Assembly: GCA_046484625.1 (NCBI GenBank)
Contig: JAWOIO010000097.1
Location: 1-14,340, forward strand
DNA: 14,340 bases
Reading direction: 5' to 3'
DNA from: DASUAO01 sp046484625
GTDB lineage: Bacteria > Actinomycetota > Acidimicrobiia > IMCC26256 > PALSA-555
The position numbers and the translations under genes were made by a program. Shown here one piece after another: positions 1 to 7,576 of this stretch. Under the pieces are notes generated by a model. The model made no database searches. It saw only the letters and a list, made by a program, of their open reading frames with translations, and had not been told where the DNA came from. Every line of letters begins with the position of its first letter. Positions within the stretch are counted from its first letter, which is position 1.

Positions 1-546
1 GCCAAGGCGGGCGACTCCCTCGGGGGAGTGGTGGAGGTGCTCGCGTACGGCGTCCCCCCGGGGCTGGGTTCCCACGTCCACTGGGACCGTCGCATCAACG
101 GGCTGCTCGCGCAGGCGCTGATGAGCATCCAGGCGATGAAGGGCGTCGAGATCGGCGACGGGTTCACGACCGCCGCACAGCGGGGGAGCGAGGCCCACGA
201 CGAGATCCTGTGGGACGAAGACGCGGCCGACTACACGCGCGGCTCGGCCCGAGCGGGTGGGATCGAGGGCGGGATGACCACGGGTGGCCTCCTTGTCGCG
301 CGCCTCGCGATGAAGCCGCTCGCCACGCTCAACCGGCCGGTGCTGCGGACCGTCGACGTGGAGACCAAGGAGGAGACCGTCTCCTTCAAGGAGCGCACCG
401 ATGTCACCGCGGTCCCGGCCTCCGGCGTCGTGGCGGAGACGATGACCGCGCTGGTGCTCGCGGGCGAGGCGCTCCGGAAGTTCGGGGGCGACTCGCTCGC
501 CGAGGTCGTCCGCAACCACGACGCGTACCGAGCATCGCTCTCGTGA
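1..546 (+). CDS. aroC: chorismate synthase, 3' part (5' end outside window)
   Basis: Chorismate synthase converts 5-enolpyruvylshikimate-3-phosphate to chorismate, the last step of the cytoplasmic shikimate pathway, using reduced FMN. Reading frame 1 is open from the first base, so the window enters mid-gene. The 181 residues present are about the C-terminal 45% of a usual ~390-residue enzyme. Family-typical blocks are GVPPGLGSHVHWDR near the start, then MSIQAMKGVEIGDGF, AGGIEGGMTTGG, and ERTDVTAVPASGVVAE, whose Arg (394-396) and Asp (400-402) match the conserved RxD pair near the active site. The ATG at 28 is internal, not a start. The stop overlaps a possible aroK GTG (GTGA), and aroK follows directly, indicating an aro operon. 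Identity is certain; only the missing 5' end limits the call. Confidence 0.97.
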   Translation, partial: AKAGDSLGGVVEVLAYGVPPGLGSHVHWDRRINGLLAQALMSIQAMKGVEIGDGFTTAAQRGSEAHDEILWDEDAADYTRGSARAGGIEGGMTTGGLLVARLAMKPLATLNRPVLRTVDVETKEETVSFKERTDVTAVPASGVVAETMTALVLAGEALRKFGGDSLAEVVRNHDAYRASLS

Positions 547-566
547 ACGGTCGGGAGGGGAGCCCG

Positions 567-1151
567 GTGGCGCCCGAACCCGAGGGATCCGGTGGCGGCG
601 CTTCCCGCCCCGTCTCCGAGGAGCGCGAGAACGGCCGGCACCTCGTCCTCGTCGGGCTGATGGGAGCGGGCAAGACGACGGTCGGACGCCGGCTCGCCGA
701 GCGGATGGACCGTCCCTTCGTCGACACCGACGAGCTCGTCGAGGCACTCACCGGGCGCTCGGTGTCGGAGATCTTCGCGACCGACGGTGAGCGCGCGTTC
801 CGCGATCTCGAGCGTGGGGCCGTCGCCGACGCGTGCGCCGCGCCCGCCCCGATCGTGATCGCCTGCGGGGGAGGTGCGGTCCTCGACGCCACGAACCGCG
901 CCGCGTTGCGGGCCGCAGGGTTCGTGGTGTGGCTGCAGGCCGCCACCGAACGGCTGGCCGCACGGGTTGGCGGTGCCGACGACCGTCCCCTGCTCCAGGG
1001 GGGTGCCGCACAGACCCAGCTCCAGCGCCTGGCCGCGCTCCGGTCCGACCTGTACGAGGCGGTCGCCGACGTGGCCGTGCCGACCGACGAGCGCGACGTC
1101 GAGCAGGTCGTCGACGCAGTCCTCCTGGAGGTCGACCGATGCGCCGCGTGA
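567..1151 (+). CDS. aroK: shikimate kinase
   Basis: Shikimate kinase phosphorylates shikimate at the 3-hydroxyl with ATP. The 194-residue product has the Walker A P-loop GLMGAGKT at residues 30-37, the Mg/shikimate motif DTD at 53-55, the shikimate-binding CGGG at 100-103, and the lid segment DDRPLL at 138-143. GTG 567 was chosen because a strong Shine-Dalgarno stretch, GGGAGGGG at 553-560, ends six bases upstream. An in-frame GTG at 543 overlapping the aroC stop is possible and would add eight residues. Either way there is a ~25-residue N-terminal tail before the first beta strand, somewhat longer than usual. The gene lies between aroC and aroB, and its 3' end overlaps the aroB start codon, so translation is probably coupled. 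Confidence 0.95.
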   Translation: MAPEPEGSGGGASRPVSEERENGRHLVLVGLMGAGKTTVGRRLAERMDRPFVDTDELVEALTGRSVSEIFATDGERAFRDLERGAVADACAAPAPIVIACGGGAVLDATNRAALRAAGFVVWLQAATERLAARVGGADDRPLLQGGAAQTQLQRLAALRSDLYEAVADVAVPTDERDVEQVVDAVLLEVDRCAA

Positions 1152-2221
1152 CGGTCGGCGTCGACCCGCCCTACGACGTCGTCGTGGGCGCGGGCGCGCT
1201 GGCGACGCTCCCCGAGGTGGTGGCCGACCGTCGGCGGAGCGTCGTCGTCACCCAGGAGCACCTCCTCGACGCGCTCGGCCCGCAGGTCGGCGATCGACTC
1301 GGATCCGATCCGTGGGTCGTGACGATGGGCGACGGCGAGTCCGCGAAGACCCTCGCGACCGTCGAGGATCTCTGCCGCGCCTTCGCCGCGGGCGGGCTCC
1401 TGCGCGACGACGTCGTGGTCGCCCTGGGCGGCGGGGTCGTCGGCGACACCGCGGGGTTCGCGGCGGCCGTGTACCACCGGGGGGTCGACGTCGTGCAGGT
1501 CCCCACCAGCCTCCTCGCCCAGGTCGATGCCGCGATCGGTGGCAAGACCGCGGTGAACCTGCCCGAGGGCAAGAACCTGGTGGGCGCGTTCCATCAGCCG
1601 ATCGCCGTCCTCTGCGACACCGAGGTGCTCGCGTCGCTTCCCGCGCCCGACTTCCGCAGCGGCCTCGGCGAGATCGCGAAGTACGCGTGCATGCCCGAGG
1701 GCGGCGAGATCGTCGACCTGCTCCGGCTCCGGACCGATGCCGTGCTCGCCCGCGAGCCGGACGCGCTGGCCACGCTCGTCGCCGCGAGCGTGGCGATCAA
1801 GGCCGGGGTGGTCGGTGCCGACCCTTACGAACGGTCGGGGCGGCGCGCGGTGCTCAACTTCGGGCACACCTTCGCGCACGCGCTCGAGACCACGACCGGC
1901 GCCCAGGAGAGCGAGCCGCTGCCGCACGGGGAGGCGGTCGCGGTCGGGCTCGTCTTCGACGCACACCTGGCTCATGCCATCGAGCGGGTCGGGCTCGACG
2001 TCGTCGACCGGGTGCACGGCGTGGTGGCCGGTCTCGGCCTGCCGGTCGCGGTGCCCGCCACCCTCACACGCGACGACCTGATGGCGGTCATGCGCCGGGA
2101 CAAGAAGTCGACCGGTGGCCTCACCTTCGTGCTCCCCGGTCCCGACGGCCTCGCGGTGGTCGACGATCCGCCCGCCGCGGCGCTCGACGCAGCGTTCGCG
2201 GCCGTCGGCGTGGGAGGCTGA
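1139..2221 (+). CDS. aroB: 3-dehydroquinate synthase
   Basis: AroB cyclises DAHP to 3-dehydroquinate, the second shikimate-pathway step, using NAD and a metal ion. The protein has 360 residues, the normal length. The NAD-binding GGGVVGD is at 97-103, followed by PTSLLAQVDAAIGGKTAVN at 122-140. The expected metal ligands are Glu178 (GLGEIAKY), His243 (NFGHTFAHALE) and His263 (LPHGEAVAVG), and the conserved DKKS is at 321-324. ATG 1139 is preceded by GGAGG at 1127-1131 with seven bases of spacing, and it overlaps the end of aroK by 13 bases. All catalytic features are present, so the enzyme should be active. Identity is secure. Confidence 0.97.
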   Translation: MRRVTVGVDPPYDVVVGAGALATLPEVVADRRRSVVVTQEHLLDALGPQVGDRLGSDPWVVTMGDGESAKTLATVEDLCRAFAAGGLLRDDVVVALGGGVVGDTAGFAAAVYHRGVDVVQVPTSLLAQVDAAIGGKTAVNLPEGKNLVGAFHQPIAVLCDTEVLASLPAPDFRSGLGEIAKYACMPEGGEIVDLLRLRTDAVLAREPDALATLVAASVAIKAGVVGADPYERSGRRAVLNFGHTFAHALETTTGAQESEPLPHGEAVAVGLVFDAHLAHAIERVGLDVVDRVHGVVAGLGLPVAVPATLTRDDLMAVMRRDKKSTGGLTFVLPGPDGLAVVDDPPAAALDAAFAAVGVGG

Positions 2222-2227
2222 ACGCCC

Positions 2228-2668
2228 ATGGCGACGATCCTGCTGCTCTCCGGGCCCAACCTGAACCTCCTCGGCGAACGCGAGCCCGACATCTACGGGA
2301 CCGACGACCTCGACGACTGCGTCGGCGACGCCAGGGCGGCCGCGGAGGCTGCCGGATACGCACTGGAGCACCTGCAGTCGAACCACGAGGGCGCGCTCGT
2401 GGACGCGATCCAGGGGGCCCGGGGGCGCTGTGCCGCGGTCGTCGTGAACCCCGGAGCGCTCACCCACTACTCGTACGCGCTCGCGGATGCGCTCGCCACC
2501 TTCGACGGCGTCAAGGTGGAGCTGCACCTCTCGAACCCGTCGTCGCGAGAGGCTTGGCGTCGCCGTTCCGTGGTCGCGCCCTACGTGACGGGCACGGTCG
2601 CCGGCTTCGGGCGCGCGGGCTACCGCCTCGCCATCGAGGCGGCCATCGGCGCCCTCGCGTCGTCGTGA
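2228..2668 (+). CDS. aroQ: type II 3-dehydroquinate dehydratase
   Basis: This type II dehydroquinase dehydrates 3-dehydroquinate to 3-dehydroshikimate by an enolate mechanism; the family is a small dodecameric enzyme. The 146-residue length is typical. GPNLNLLGEREPDIYG at 9-24 carries Asn11, Arg18 and catalytic Tyr23. Asn74 lies in VVNPGALTH, and ELHLSN at 98-103 carries Glu98 and catalytic His100, followed by Arg107. The loop after HLSN reads PSSREAW instead of the more common IHAREEF, but no catalytic residue is lost. The start follows the aroB stop by six bases, with GGGAGG at 2212-2217. The gene ends in a TGATG overlap with the next gene. Confidence 0.96.
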   Translation: MATILLLSGPNLNLLGEREPDIYGTDDLDDCVGDARAAAEAAGYALEHLQSNHEGALVDAIQGARGRCAAVVVNPGALTHYSYALADALATFDGVKVELHLSNPSSREAWRRRSVVAPYVTGTVAGFGRAGYRLAIEAAIGALASS

Positions 2669-3771
2669 TGGCCTTCCCCGCGATGGAGGTCGCGGCGCGG
2701 GCAGATCGTGTGCGAGCCCGCCTGGCCGACGCCGGTTGCGACGTGCTCGTGGTCACCCGGCTCCCCAACGTCCGGTACCTCACCGGATTCACCGGATCGG
2801 CCGGCGTGGTCCTCGTGGCGTCGGACGAGCTCGTCCTCCTCACCGACGGTCGCTACACGACGCAGTCCCGCGAGCAGCTCGCCGCCGCGGGGGTGAGCGC
2901 GGAGGTCGAGATCCTCGCGTCGCAGGCCCTGCAGCTCGACCACATGCGCTCGCGTTGCGCGCCGGGCACCCGTGTCGGTCTCGAGGCGCACGGGGTCACG
3001 TGGGCACAGCAGCGCCGGTTCGCCGACGCGCTCACGGCGTGCAGCCTCGTCGCGACCGAGGAGATCGTCGAAGGGCTGCGGCGGGTCAAGGAACCCGGTG
3101 AGGTCGCACGGATCCGCGCCGCCTGCGCGATCGCCGACGATGCCTTGCAGGCGACGCTCCCGATGCTGGCCGATCGCCCGACCGAGCAGCAGTTCGCGCT
3201 CGCCCTCGAGGTCGAGATGCGGGAACGCGGCGCGTCGGGGACCAGCTTCGACACGATCGTCGCGTCCGGTCCCAACGGTGCGATGCCGCATGCCCGTCCG
3301 AGCCCGCGGCCCATCGAGCGCGGTGAGCTCGTCGTCATCGATTTCGGGTGCGTCGTCGAGGGGTACTGCTCCGACATGACCCGAACGGTGAGCCTCGGCG
3401 ATCCCGGCCCGGACGCCAGCCGTCTGTGGGACGTGGTGCGCGAGAGCCAGGAAGCCGGTCGCGCGGCGGTGGCCGAGGGCGTGGAGTGCGTCGCCGTCGA
3501 CCGCGCGAGCCGCGATGTGATCGACGACGCGGGATGGGGCGAGCTCTTCTCACACGGCACCGGGCACGGTGTCGGGCTCGAGATCCACGAGGCGCCCCGG
3601 GTGGCGAAGACGGCCTCTGGTACCTTGGAGCTCGGCGTCGTCGTGACGGTCGAGCCCGGCGTGTACCTCCCCGGCGTCGGGGGCGTCCGGCTCGAGGACA
3701 CGGTCGTCGTGACCGCGACGGGCGCCGATGCGCTCACCGAGTTCCCGAAGACCCTGGTCATCGAAGCCTGA
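2668..3771 (+). CDS. pepQ: M24 family Xaa-Pro dipeptidase/aminopeptidase
   Basis: This is a cytoplasmic metallopeptidase of the creatinase/prolidase (M24) fold, expected to cleave Xaa-Pro bonds. The 367 residues comprise an N-terminal creatinase-like domain (about 1-135) and a C-terminal pita-bread domain. The five metal ligands are visible: Asp225 (VIDFG), Asp236 (YCSDMTRT), His300 (HGTGHGVG), Glu329 (TVEPGVY) and Glu343 (VRLED). His207 and His307 match the conserved active-site histidines. The ATG at 2668 shares a base with the aroQ stop (TGATG). In-frame GTG 2665 and ATG 2683 are alternatives. The position between aroQ and efp is the common actinobacterial arrangement. Substrate choice, dipeptide versus N-terminal Xaa-Pro, cannot be settled from sequence. 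Confidence 0.9.
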   Translation: MAFPAMEVAARADRVRARLADAGCDVLVVTRLPNVRYLTGFTGSAGVVLVASDELVLLTDGRYTTQSREQLAAAGVSAEVEILASQALQLDHMRSRCAPGTRVGLEAHGVTWAQQRRFADALTACSLVATEEIVEGLRRVKEPGEVARIRAACAIADDALQATLPMLADRPTEQQFALALEVEMRERGASGTSFDTIVASGPNGAMPHARPSPRPIERGELVVIDFGCVVEGYCSDMTRTVSLGDPGPDASRLWDVVRESQEAGRAAVAEGVECVAVDRASRDVIDDAGWGELFSHGTGHGVGLEIHEAPRVAKTASGTLELGVVVTVEPGVYLPGVGGVRLEDTVVVTATGADALTEFPKTLVIEA

Positions 3772-3882
3772 TCGACGAAGCCCGATCGACGTACCCACGG
3801 GGCGCTCCGCACGCACCGGGACGGCGAACCAGATCTCCTCCCCCCGACTTCGACCCTCGACACGGAAGCGCACAGACCAACG
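3772..3882 (+). other. pepQ-efp intergenic gap
   Basis: This 111-base spacer is the largest gap within the first nine genes. It holds a short direct repeat (GATCGACG at 3770-3777 and 3784-3791). I see no convincing TANNNT -10 box, no terminator hairpin with a T-run, and only a distant GGAAG (3864-3868) before the efp ATG. A separate efp promoter here is plausible given the gap but is not visible. Confidence 0.4.
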
Positions 3883-4443
3883 ATGAACGTCTCCACCAAC
3901 AGCCTGAAGAACGGGATGGCGCTCGACCTCCCCGAGGGCCTCGTGACCGTGGTCGAGTTCCAGCACGTGAAGCCCGGCAAGGGCGGCGCCTTCGTGCGGA
4001 CGAAGCTCAAGAACGTCCGCACCGGCGCGGTCGTCGAGCGCACCTTCCGCGCCGACGAGAAGGTGCCGATGGCGGTGATCGACAAGCGGGAGATGCAGTA
4101 CCTCTACCGCGAGGGCTCGGCACTCGTCTTCATGGACAACGAGAGCTATGAGCAGCTGCACGTCGAGGCCTCCGACCTCGGCGACGCGGTGCAGTACCTC
4201 AAGGAGGGCAACGTCGCGGTCCTGCCCGTCCACAACGACCAGGTCGTCGGCGTCGAGTTGCCCGCCGCCGTGGAGCTGACCGTGAGCGAGACCGAGCCGG
4301 GGGTCCAGGGCGACCGTGTCTCCGGTGCGCGCAAGGCCGCGACGCTCGAGACCGGGCTCGTCGTGCAGGTGCCCCTGTTCATCGAGCCCGATGAAGTCGT
4401 GAAGGTCGACACCCGCACCGGGGAGTACCTCGCCCGCGCCTGA
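3883..4443 (+). CDS. efp: translation elongation factor P
   Basis: EF-P binds between the ribosomal P and E sites and relieves stalling at polyproline stretches. The 186-residue product has the usual three-domain beta-barrel length. The N-terminal KOW-like domain carries the loop tip PGKGGAF with Lys33, the position that is modified or functions unmodified in different lineages. The central domain contains MQYLYREGSALVFMDNESYEQ, and the C-terminal OB domain ends with the conserved KVDTRTGEYLARA. The Shine-Dalgarno sequence is poor; the nearest purine run, GGAAG at 3864-3868, is 14 bases away, which is unusual for an abundant protein. No EF-P-modifying enzyme (EpmA, EarP, YmfI type) is in the window. 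nusB follows after 14 bases. Confidence 0.97.
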   Translation: MNVSTNSLKNGMALDLPEGLVTVVEFQHVKPGKGGAFVRTKLKNVRTGAVVERTFRADEKVPMAVIDKREMQYLYREGSALVFMDNESYEQLHVEASDLGDAVQYLKEGNVAVLPVHNDQVVGVELPAAVELTVSETEPGVQGDRVSGARKAATLETGLVVQVPLFIEPDEVVKVDTRTGEYLARA

Positions 4444-4457
4444 CGGGCGGAGAGACA

Positions 4458-4847
4458 GTGGCGACCCGACGCGAGTCGCGTGAGCGAGCGCTCGAGCTCT
4501 GCTACGAGGTGGAGACGAGAGCCAAGACCGCCGACGAAGTGCTCGCCGAGCTGGTCGTCGAACCGGACCAGTACGCCGTGCGGCTCGTGCGCGGCGTCGA
4601 TGCGCATCGGGCCGCGATCGACGAGCTCGTGTCCAGGGTCTCGGAGAACTGGACCCTCGAACGCATGCCCGCGGTGGACCGTGCAGTGCTGCGGATCGGC
4701 GGCTACGAGCTGGGGTGGGAGCCAGAGCTCGCGACCGCCATCGTGATCGACGAGGCCGTCGAGCTCGCCCGACGGTTCTCCACCAAGGACTCAGGGCGCT
4801 TCGTCAACGCGCTGCTGTCGAAGATGGCGGTGGAGCTCCGGCCATGA
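4458..4847 (+). CDS. nusB: transcription antitermination factor NusB
   Basis: NusB pairs with NusE (ribosomal protein S10) on boxA RNA to form antitermination complexes, chiefly on rRNA transcripts. The all-helical 129-residue protein is slightly shorter than most. It shows the N-terminal RRESRERALELCYE segment, then MPAVDRAVLRIGGYEL near residues 75-90, and the C-terminal AIVIDEAVELARRFSTKDSGRFVNALLSK typical of the family. GTG 4458 is chosen because GGAG at 4449-4452 lies five bases upstream and the protein begins at the expected place. It lies 14 bases after efp, the usual pairing in actinobacteria. Its stop overlaps the clpS start (ATGA). Confidence 0.94.
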   Translation: MATRRESRERALELCYEVETRAKTADEVLAELVVEPDQYAVRLVRGVDAHRAAIDELVSRVSENWTLERMPAVDRAVLRIGGYELGWEPELATAIVIDEAVELARRFSTKDSGRFVNALLSKMAVELRP

Positions 4848-5164
4848 GCGCGTCGGCCGCGATGGCGCTCCCCGTCGAGATCGTCGAGCCCGACATCGCC
4901 GATCCGGAGCTCGACGAGGCCACCTTCACCGACAAGCCGTGGATCGTGATCGTCTGGAACGACCCCGTGAACCTGATGTCGTACGTCGTCTACGTGCTCC
5001 AGGAGCTCTTCGGGTACTCCCGCGAGAAGGCGACGCGGCTGATGCTCGCGGTGCACCACGAGGGCAAGGCCGCCGTCGCCGACGGCACGCGGGAGCAGTG
5101 CGAGGGTTACGTCGGGCGTCTCCACGGACGGGGGCTCTGGGCCACGATGGAGCATCCGGCATGA
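4844..5164 (+). CDS. clpS: ATP-dependent Clp protease adaptor ClpS
   Basis: ClpS delivers substrates with N-degrons (destabilising N-terminal Leu, Phe, Trp or Tyr in well-studied members) to the ClpAP or ClpCP protease. The 106-residue protein has an unstructured N-terminal arm (about 1-30) and a core with the pocket signature WNDPVNLMSYVVYVL, including Asn39 and Asp40, and the conserved HHEGKA at 71-76. ATG 4844 overlaps the nusB stop as ATGA and follows GGTGGAG at 4829-4835. Its own stop overlaps the start of the DUF2017 gene, a pairing also seen in mycobacteria. Placement directly after nusB is less usual. Confidence 0.93.
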   Translation: MSASAAMALPVEIVEPDIADPELDEATFTDKPWIVIVWNDPVNLMSYVVYVLQELFGYSREKATRLMLAVHHEGKAAVADGTREQCEGYVGRLHGRGLWATMEHPA

Positions 5165-5670
5165 GTCGCCGCTTCGTGCGGAAGGGCACCGGGCTGCGCC
5201 TGACGTTGGCCGAGGACGAGCGGGACCTCCTCGTCCATCTCCCCGACGAGCTGCGCAGCCTCTACCGATCGGATCCCGACGACCCGGCCGTGCAGCGGCT
5301 CTTCCCGCGTGCCTACCTCGACCCGACCGAGGACGAGGCAGAGGCGGTGTGGCGCGCGCTCCAGCACCCGGAGCTGCTGCGCCAGCGGATCGATGCCCTC
5401 GACCGACTCGCGGCCGTCCTCGCCGACGGCACCGTCGACCGGAAGGGACGGGTGCACGTGGACCTCGCTGACGACGACGTCCCGGCGCTGCTGCGGGTGC
5501 TGAACGACGCCCGGCTCACGCTCGGGACCCGCCTCGACGTCACCGACGAGACGGACCTCGGCGCGATCGATCCCGACGATCCCCGCGCCCCGGCGTTCAT
5601 GGCCTACGGCTGGCTCACCTACCTCGAGGGCGAGCTGGTCGAGGTGCTGCTGCGCGAGCTCCCCGGCTGA
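5161..5670 (+). CDS. DUF2017 family protein
   Basis: This 169-residue soluble protein resembles the actinobacterial DUF2017 family, whose function is not established. Family-like features are the N-terminal basic strand SRRFVRKGTGLRLTLAEDER, a Leu-rich helix LLVHLPDELRSLY, an acidic stretch around residues 38-60 ending in FPRAYLDPTEDEAE, and a C-terminal helix FMAYGWLTYLEGELVEVLL. No signal peptide, membrane segment or catalytic motif is visible. ATG 5161 overlaps the clpS stop (ATGA), so the two are translationally coupled. Conserved adjacency to clpS in actinobacteria suggests a role linked to protein turnover, which is inference only. It is the last gene of this tightly packed run; about 110 bases follow before the next start. 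Confidence 0.85.
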   Translation: MSRRFVRKGTGLRLTLAEDERDLLVHLPDELRSLYRSDPDDPAVQRLFPRAYLDPTEDEAEAVWRALQHPELLRQRIDALDRLAAVLADGTVDRKGRVHVDLADDDVPALLRVLNDARLTLGTRLDVTDETDLGAIDPDDPRAPAFMAYGWLTYLEGELVEVLLRELPG

Positions 5671-5716
5671 GCGCGCCCGTGCGGACCGGCGTTCTCGGGC
5701 CGCCATGTGCCCCGGG

Positions 5717-5722
5717 TAGGGT
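5717..5722 (+). promoter_or_regulatory. candidate -10 box (TAGGGT) before the dehydrogenase gene
   Basis: TAGGGT at 5717-5722 fits a loose actinobacterial TANNNT -10 hexamer within the 114-base gap after the DUF2017 gene. The best upstream match, TTCTCG at 5692-5697, is weak and 19 bases away. The gap itself supports an independent promoter for the downstream gene; the exact element is a guess. Confidence 0.25.
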
Positions 5723-5784
5723 CGAACCGCGTTCATCCATCGCCCGATCCGACCCTCGGATCCTCGCAGCAGGAGCACAGGAAC

Positions 5785-6681
5785 TTGGCGTATCTCGACG
5801 GCAAGACGATCGCAGTGACCGGAGCAGGACGGGGCATCGGCCGCGCCGTCGCGCTGGCGTGCGCCGCCGCGGGCGCGAACGTCGTGGTCAACGACTACGG
5901 CGTGAGCATCGACGGCAACGACCCGTCGAGCGAGGTCGCCGACGCGGTCGTCGCCGAGATCGAGGCAGCAGGCGGGAACGCGATCGCCGTCGCCGACACC
6001 GTCACCACCATGGCGGGCGGCGCCCGCATCGTGCAGGCCGCCGTCGACACCTACGGCAAGATCGACGGCGTCGTCTGCATCGCCGGCATCCTCCGGGAGC
6101 GGATGCTCTTCAACATGTCCGAGGAGGAGTGGGACCCGGTCATCGAGACGCACCTGAAGGGGACCTTCACCGTGTTCCGGGCGGCTGCCCCACTGATGCG
6201 GGCCCAGAAGTCCGGCACCATGATCGGCTTCACGTCCGGTGCCTTCGCCGGCAGCGTCGCCCAGGCCAACTACTCGGCGGCCAAGGGCGGCATCGTCTCG
6301 CTCACCCGCAGCGCGGCCGTGGGCATGCACAAGTACGGGGTGACCGCGAACGTGATCGCGCCGGTCGCGAAGAGCCGCATGTCGGGCAACGTGCCCTTCG
6401 GCATCGAGATGGGCGAGCCCGAGGACGTGGCTCCGATGGTGGTGTTCCTGCTCGGCGACTCGGCCCGCGACGTGACCGGTCAGGTCTACACGGCCAACGG
6501 CGGGACGATCGCGGTGTGGAACCAGCCGGTCGAGGTCCGCAGCATGAAGAAGGACGGCCGGTGGACACCCGAGGAGATCGCCGAGCGCTTCGACGAGGTC
6601 GGCCAGGAGCGCATGGGCATGCTCGACCGCCTCGAGGCGATGGCCAAGGCCGCCGCCAGCGGCGACAAGCCGAACGAGTAG
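5785..6681 (+). CDS. short-chain dehydrogenase/reductase (SDR), likely 3-hydroxyacyl-CoA dehydrogenase-like
   Basis: This is a 298-residue classical SDR with NAD(P)-binding TGAGRGIG at 12-19. The catalytic set is Ser151, Tyr163 and Lys167 (ANYSAAKGG). NDYG followed by SIDG near 36-44 and THLKGTF at 122-128 resemble bacterial SDRs related to the dehydrogenase part of peroxisomal multifunctional enzyme type 2, which act on 3-hydroxyacyl-CoA or steroid substrates. The usual NNAG reads CIAG (98-101) and the usual Asn of NxxGTF is His. The start is TTG 5785, because AGGAG at 5771-5775 sits nine bases upstream and the protein then begins MAYLDGKTIAVTG as expected. An ATG at 5707 would add 26 unlikely residues. 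The C-terminal ~45 residues are an extra helical tail. The substrate is unknown. Confidence 0.85.
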   Translation: MAYLDGKTIAVTGAGRGIGRAVALACAAAGANVVVNDYGVSIDGNDPSSEVADAVVAEIEAAGGNAIAVADTVTTMAGGARIVQAAVDTYGKIDGVVCIAGILRERMLFNMSEEEWDPVIETHLKGTFTVFRAAAPLMRAQKSGTMIGFTSGAFAGSVAQANYSAAKGGIVSLTRSAAVGMHKYGVTANVIAPVAKSRMSGNVPFGIEMGEPEDVAPMVVFLLGDSARDVTGQVYTANGGTIAVWNQPVEVRSMKKDGRWTPEEIAERFDEVGQERMGMLDRLEAMAKAAASGDKPNE

Positions 6682-6705
6682 CCGCTCCTCAGCTCCGGCG
6701 CGGCC

Positions 6706-7576
6706 TCACGCCGCCGCGGGTTGTCGATCTCGCCGTGCTGGATCGGTGGGTGACTCCATCGCTCGGCGGCCGTCGTCGTGCTCGACGATCGTCCACCCGG
6801 CGGTCTTCCGGCGGTGGTGCTGGGTGCAGAGCCCGTCGACGTTCTCGGCGCTCGACTCGCCCCCTTCGCTGACCGGGCGATGGTGGTCGCCCTCGATGCG
6901 CATCGATCGCCCGCATCCGGCGATGGTGCAGACCGGGTCCCGGGCGGCGAGCAGCTGGGCGAGCGCAGCGGTGACCTTGCGACCCGGGCGTGCGAACGTG
7001 CGGACGTCGCGCCCGTCCTCGACGAGGATCGAGAGGACGCCGTCGCCGAGGATCGAGCGAGCGTGCTCCACGGGGACCGGTCCGAGCCCGGGGATCTCGC
7101 AGCGGTCGCCCGGGCGCGCCTCGCCGGCGATCAGCGCGGTCGCATCGACGTGGACGACGACGTGGTCGCGGGTCTTCACGCTCGGCAGCCTCGCCGCCGA
7201 CCTGCGTCGCAGTGGTCACCTGGTGGGCGAGCGTGAGTGAGAGCTCGCCCGAGCGAAGTGCCGCGTCGGTCTTCGAGCCCTCGTGCAGCGCGCTGGTGAC
7301 CGCGAGCGCATCTTTCGCGGGTCCGATCCCGGAACCGGAGAGGTCGGCGAGCCATTCCGCCGGGGTGACCGCCGGCACCCGCGCCTCCCGGTCGGTGGAC
7401 CAGACGCCGGTGTCGACGCAGCGCTGGGCGAGGTGTGCCTTGGCGGTCGCGGACAGCCGTTCGGCCCTCGCCGCGACGCGCACGAGTCGGAGCGCATCGC
7501 GACCTTCGAAGCGCGCGACCTCGAGGTCGGCGACGAGGTCTTCGAGCTCAGCGACGACGCGTGCCCATCGATCCAT
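6706..7576 (-). pseudogene. broken DUF222/HNH endonuclease gene (13E12 repeat family)
   Basis: Two halves of a DUF222-HNH protein lie in different frames on the minus strand. The 5' half runs from ATG 7576 (MDRWARVVAELEDLVADL) through TPAEWLADLSGSGIG to LRSGELSLTLAHQ near 7220. The 3' half is readable from about 7179 (KTRDHVVVHVDATALI, then CEIPGLGPVPV) to the HNH region: CTIAGCG, the GDHHRP core, ENVDGLC and QHHRRKT, ending at TGA 6706-6708. In intact members roughly 130-170 residues separate the segments that are adjacent here, so the gene has apparently lost an internal block and shifted frame around 7185-7220. The nuclease residues survive, but the fragment has no good start. Family members are multicopy in actinobacteria and are often linked to mobile DNA. 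Confidence 0.8.

Noticed and set aside
404..2527. Minus-strand open frame of ~700 codons across aroK-aroB-aroQ
   Set aside because: It is a high-GC shadow of three well-supported plus-strand genes. Its translation is Arg/Val/Glu-rich with no family motif.
3770..3791. GATCGACG direct repeat after pepQ as an operator
   Set aside because: Eight-base repeats of this composition are expected often in such DNA, and nothing else supports a site.
6697..6714. Possible terminator hairpin between the convergent SDR and DUF222 relic (GCGGC/GCCGC with a CTCAC loop)
   Set aside because: The stem is only five base pairs with no T-run, and such pairings are common by chance at this GC content.
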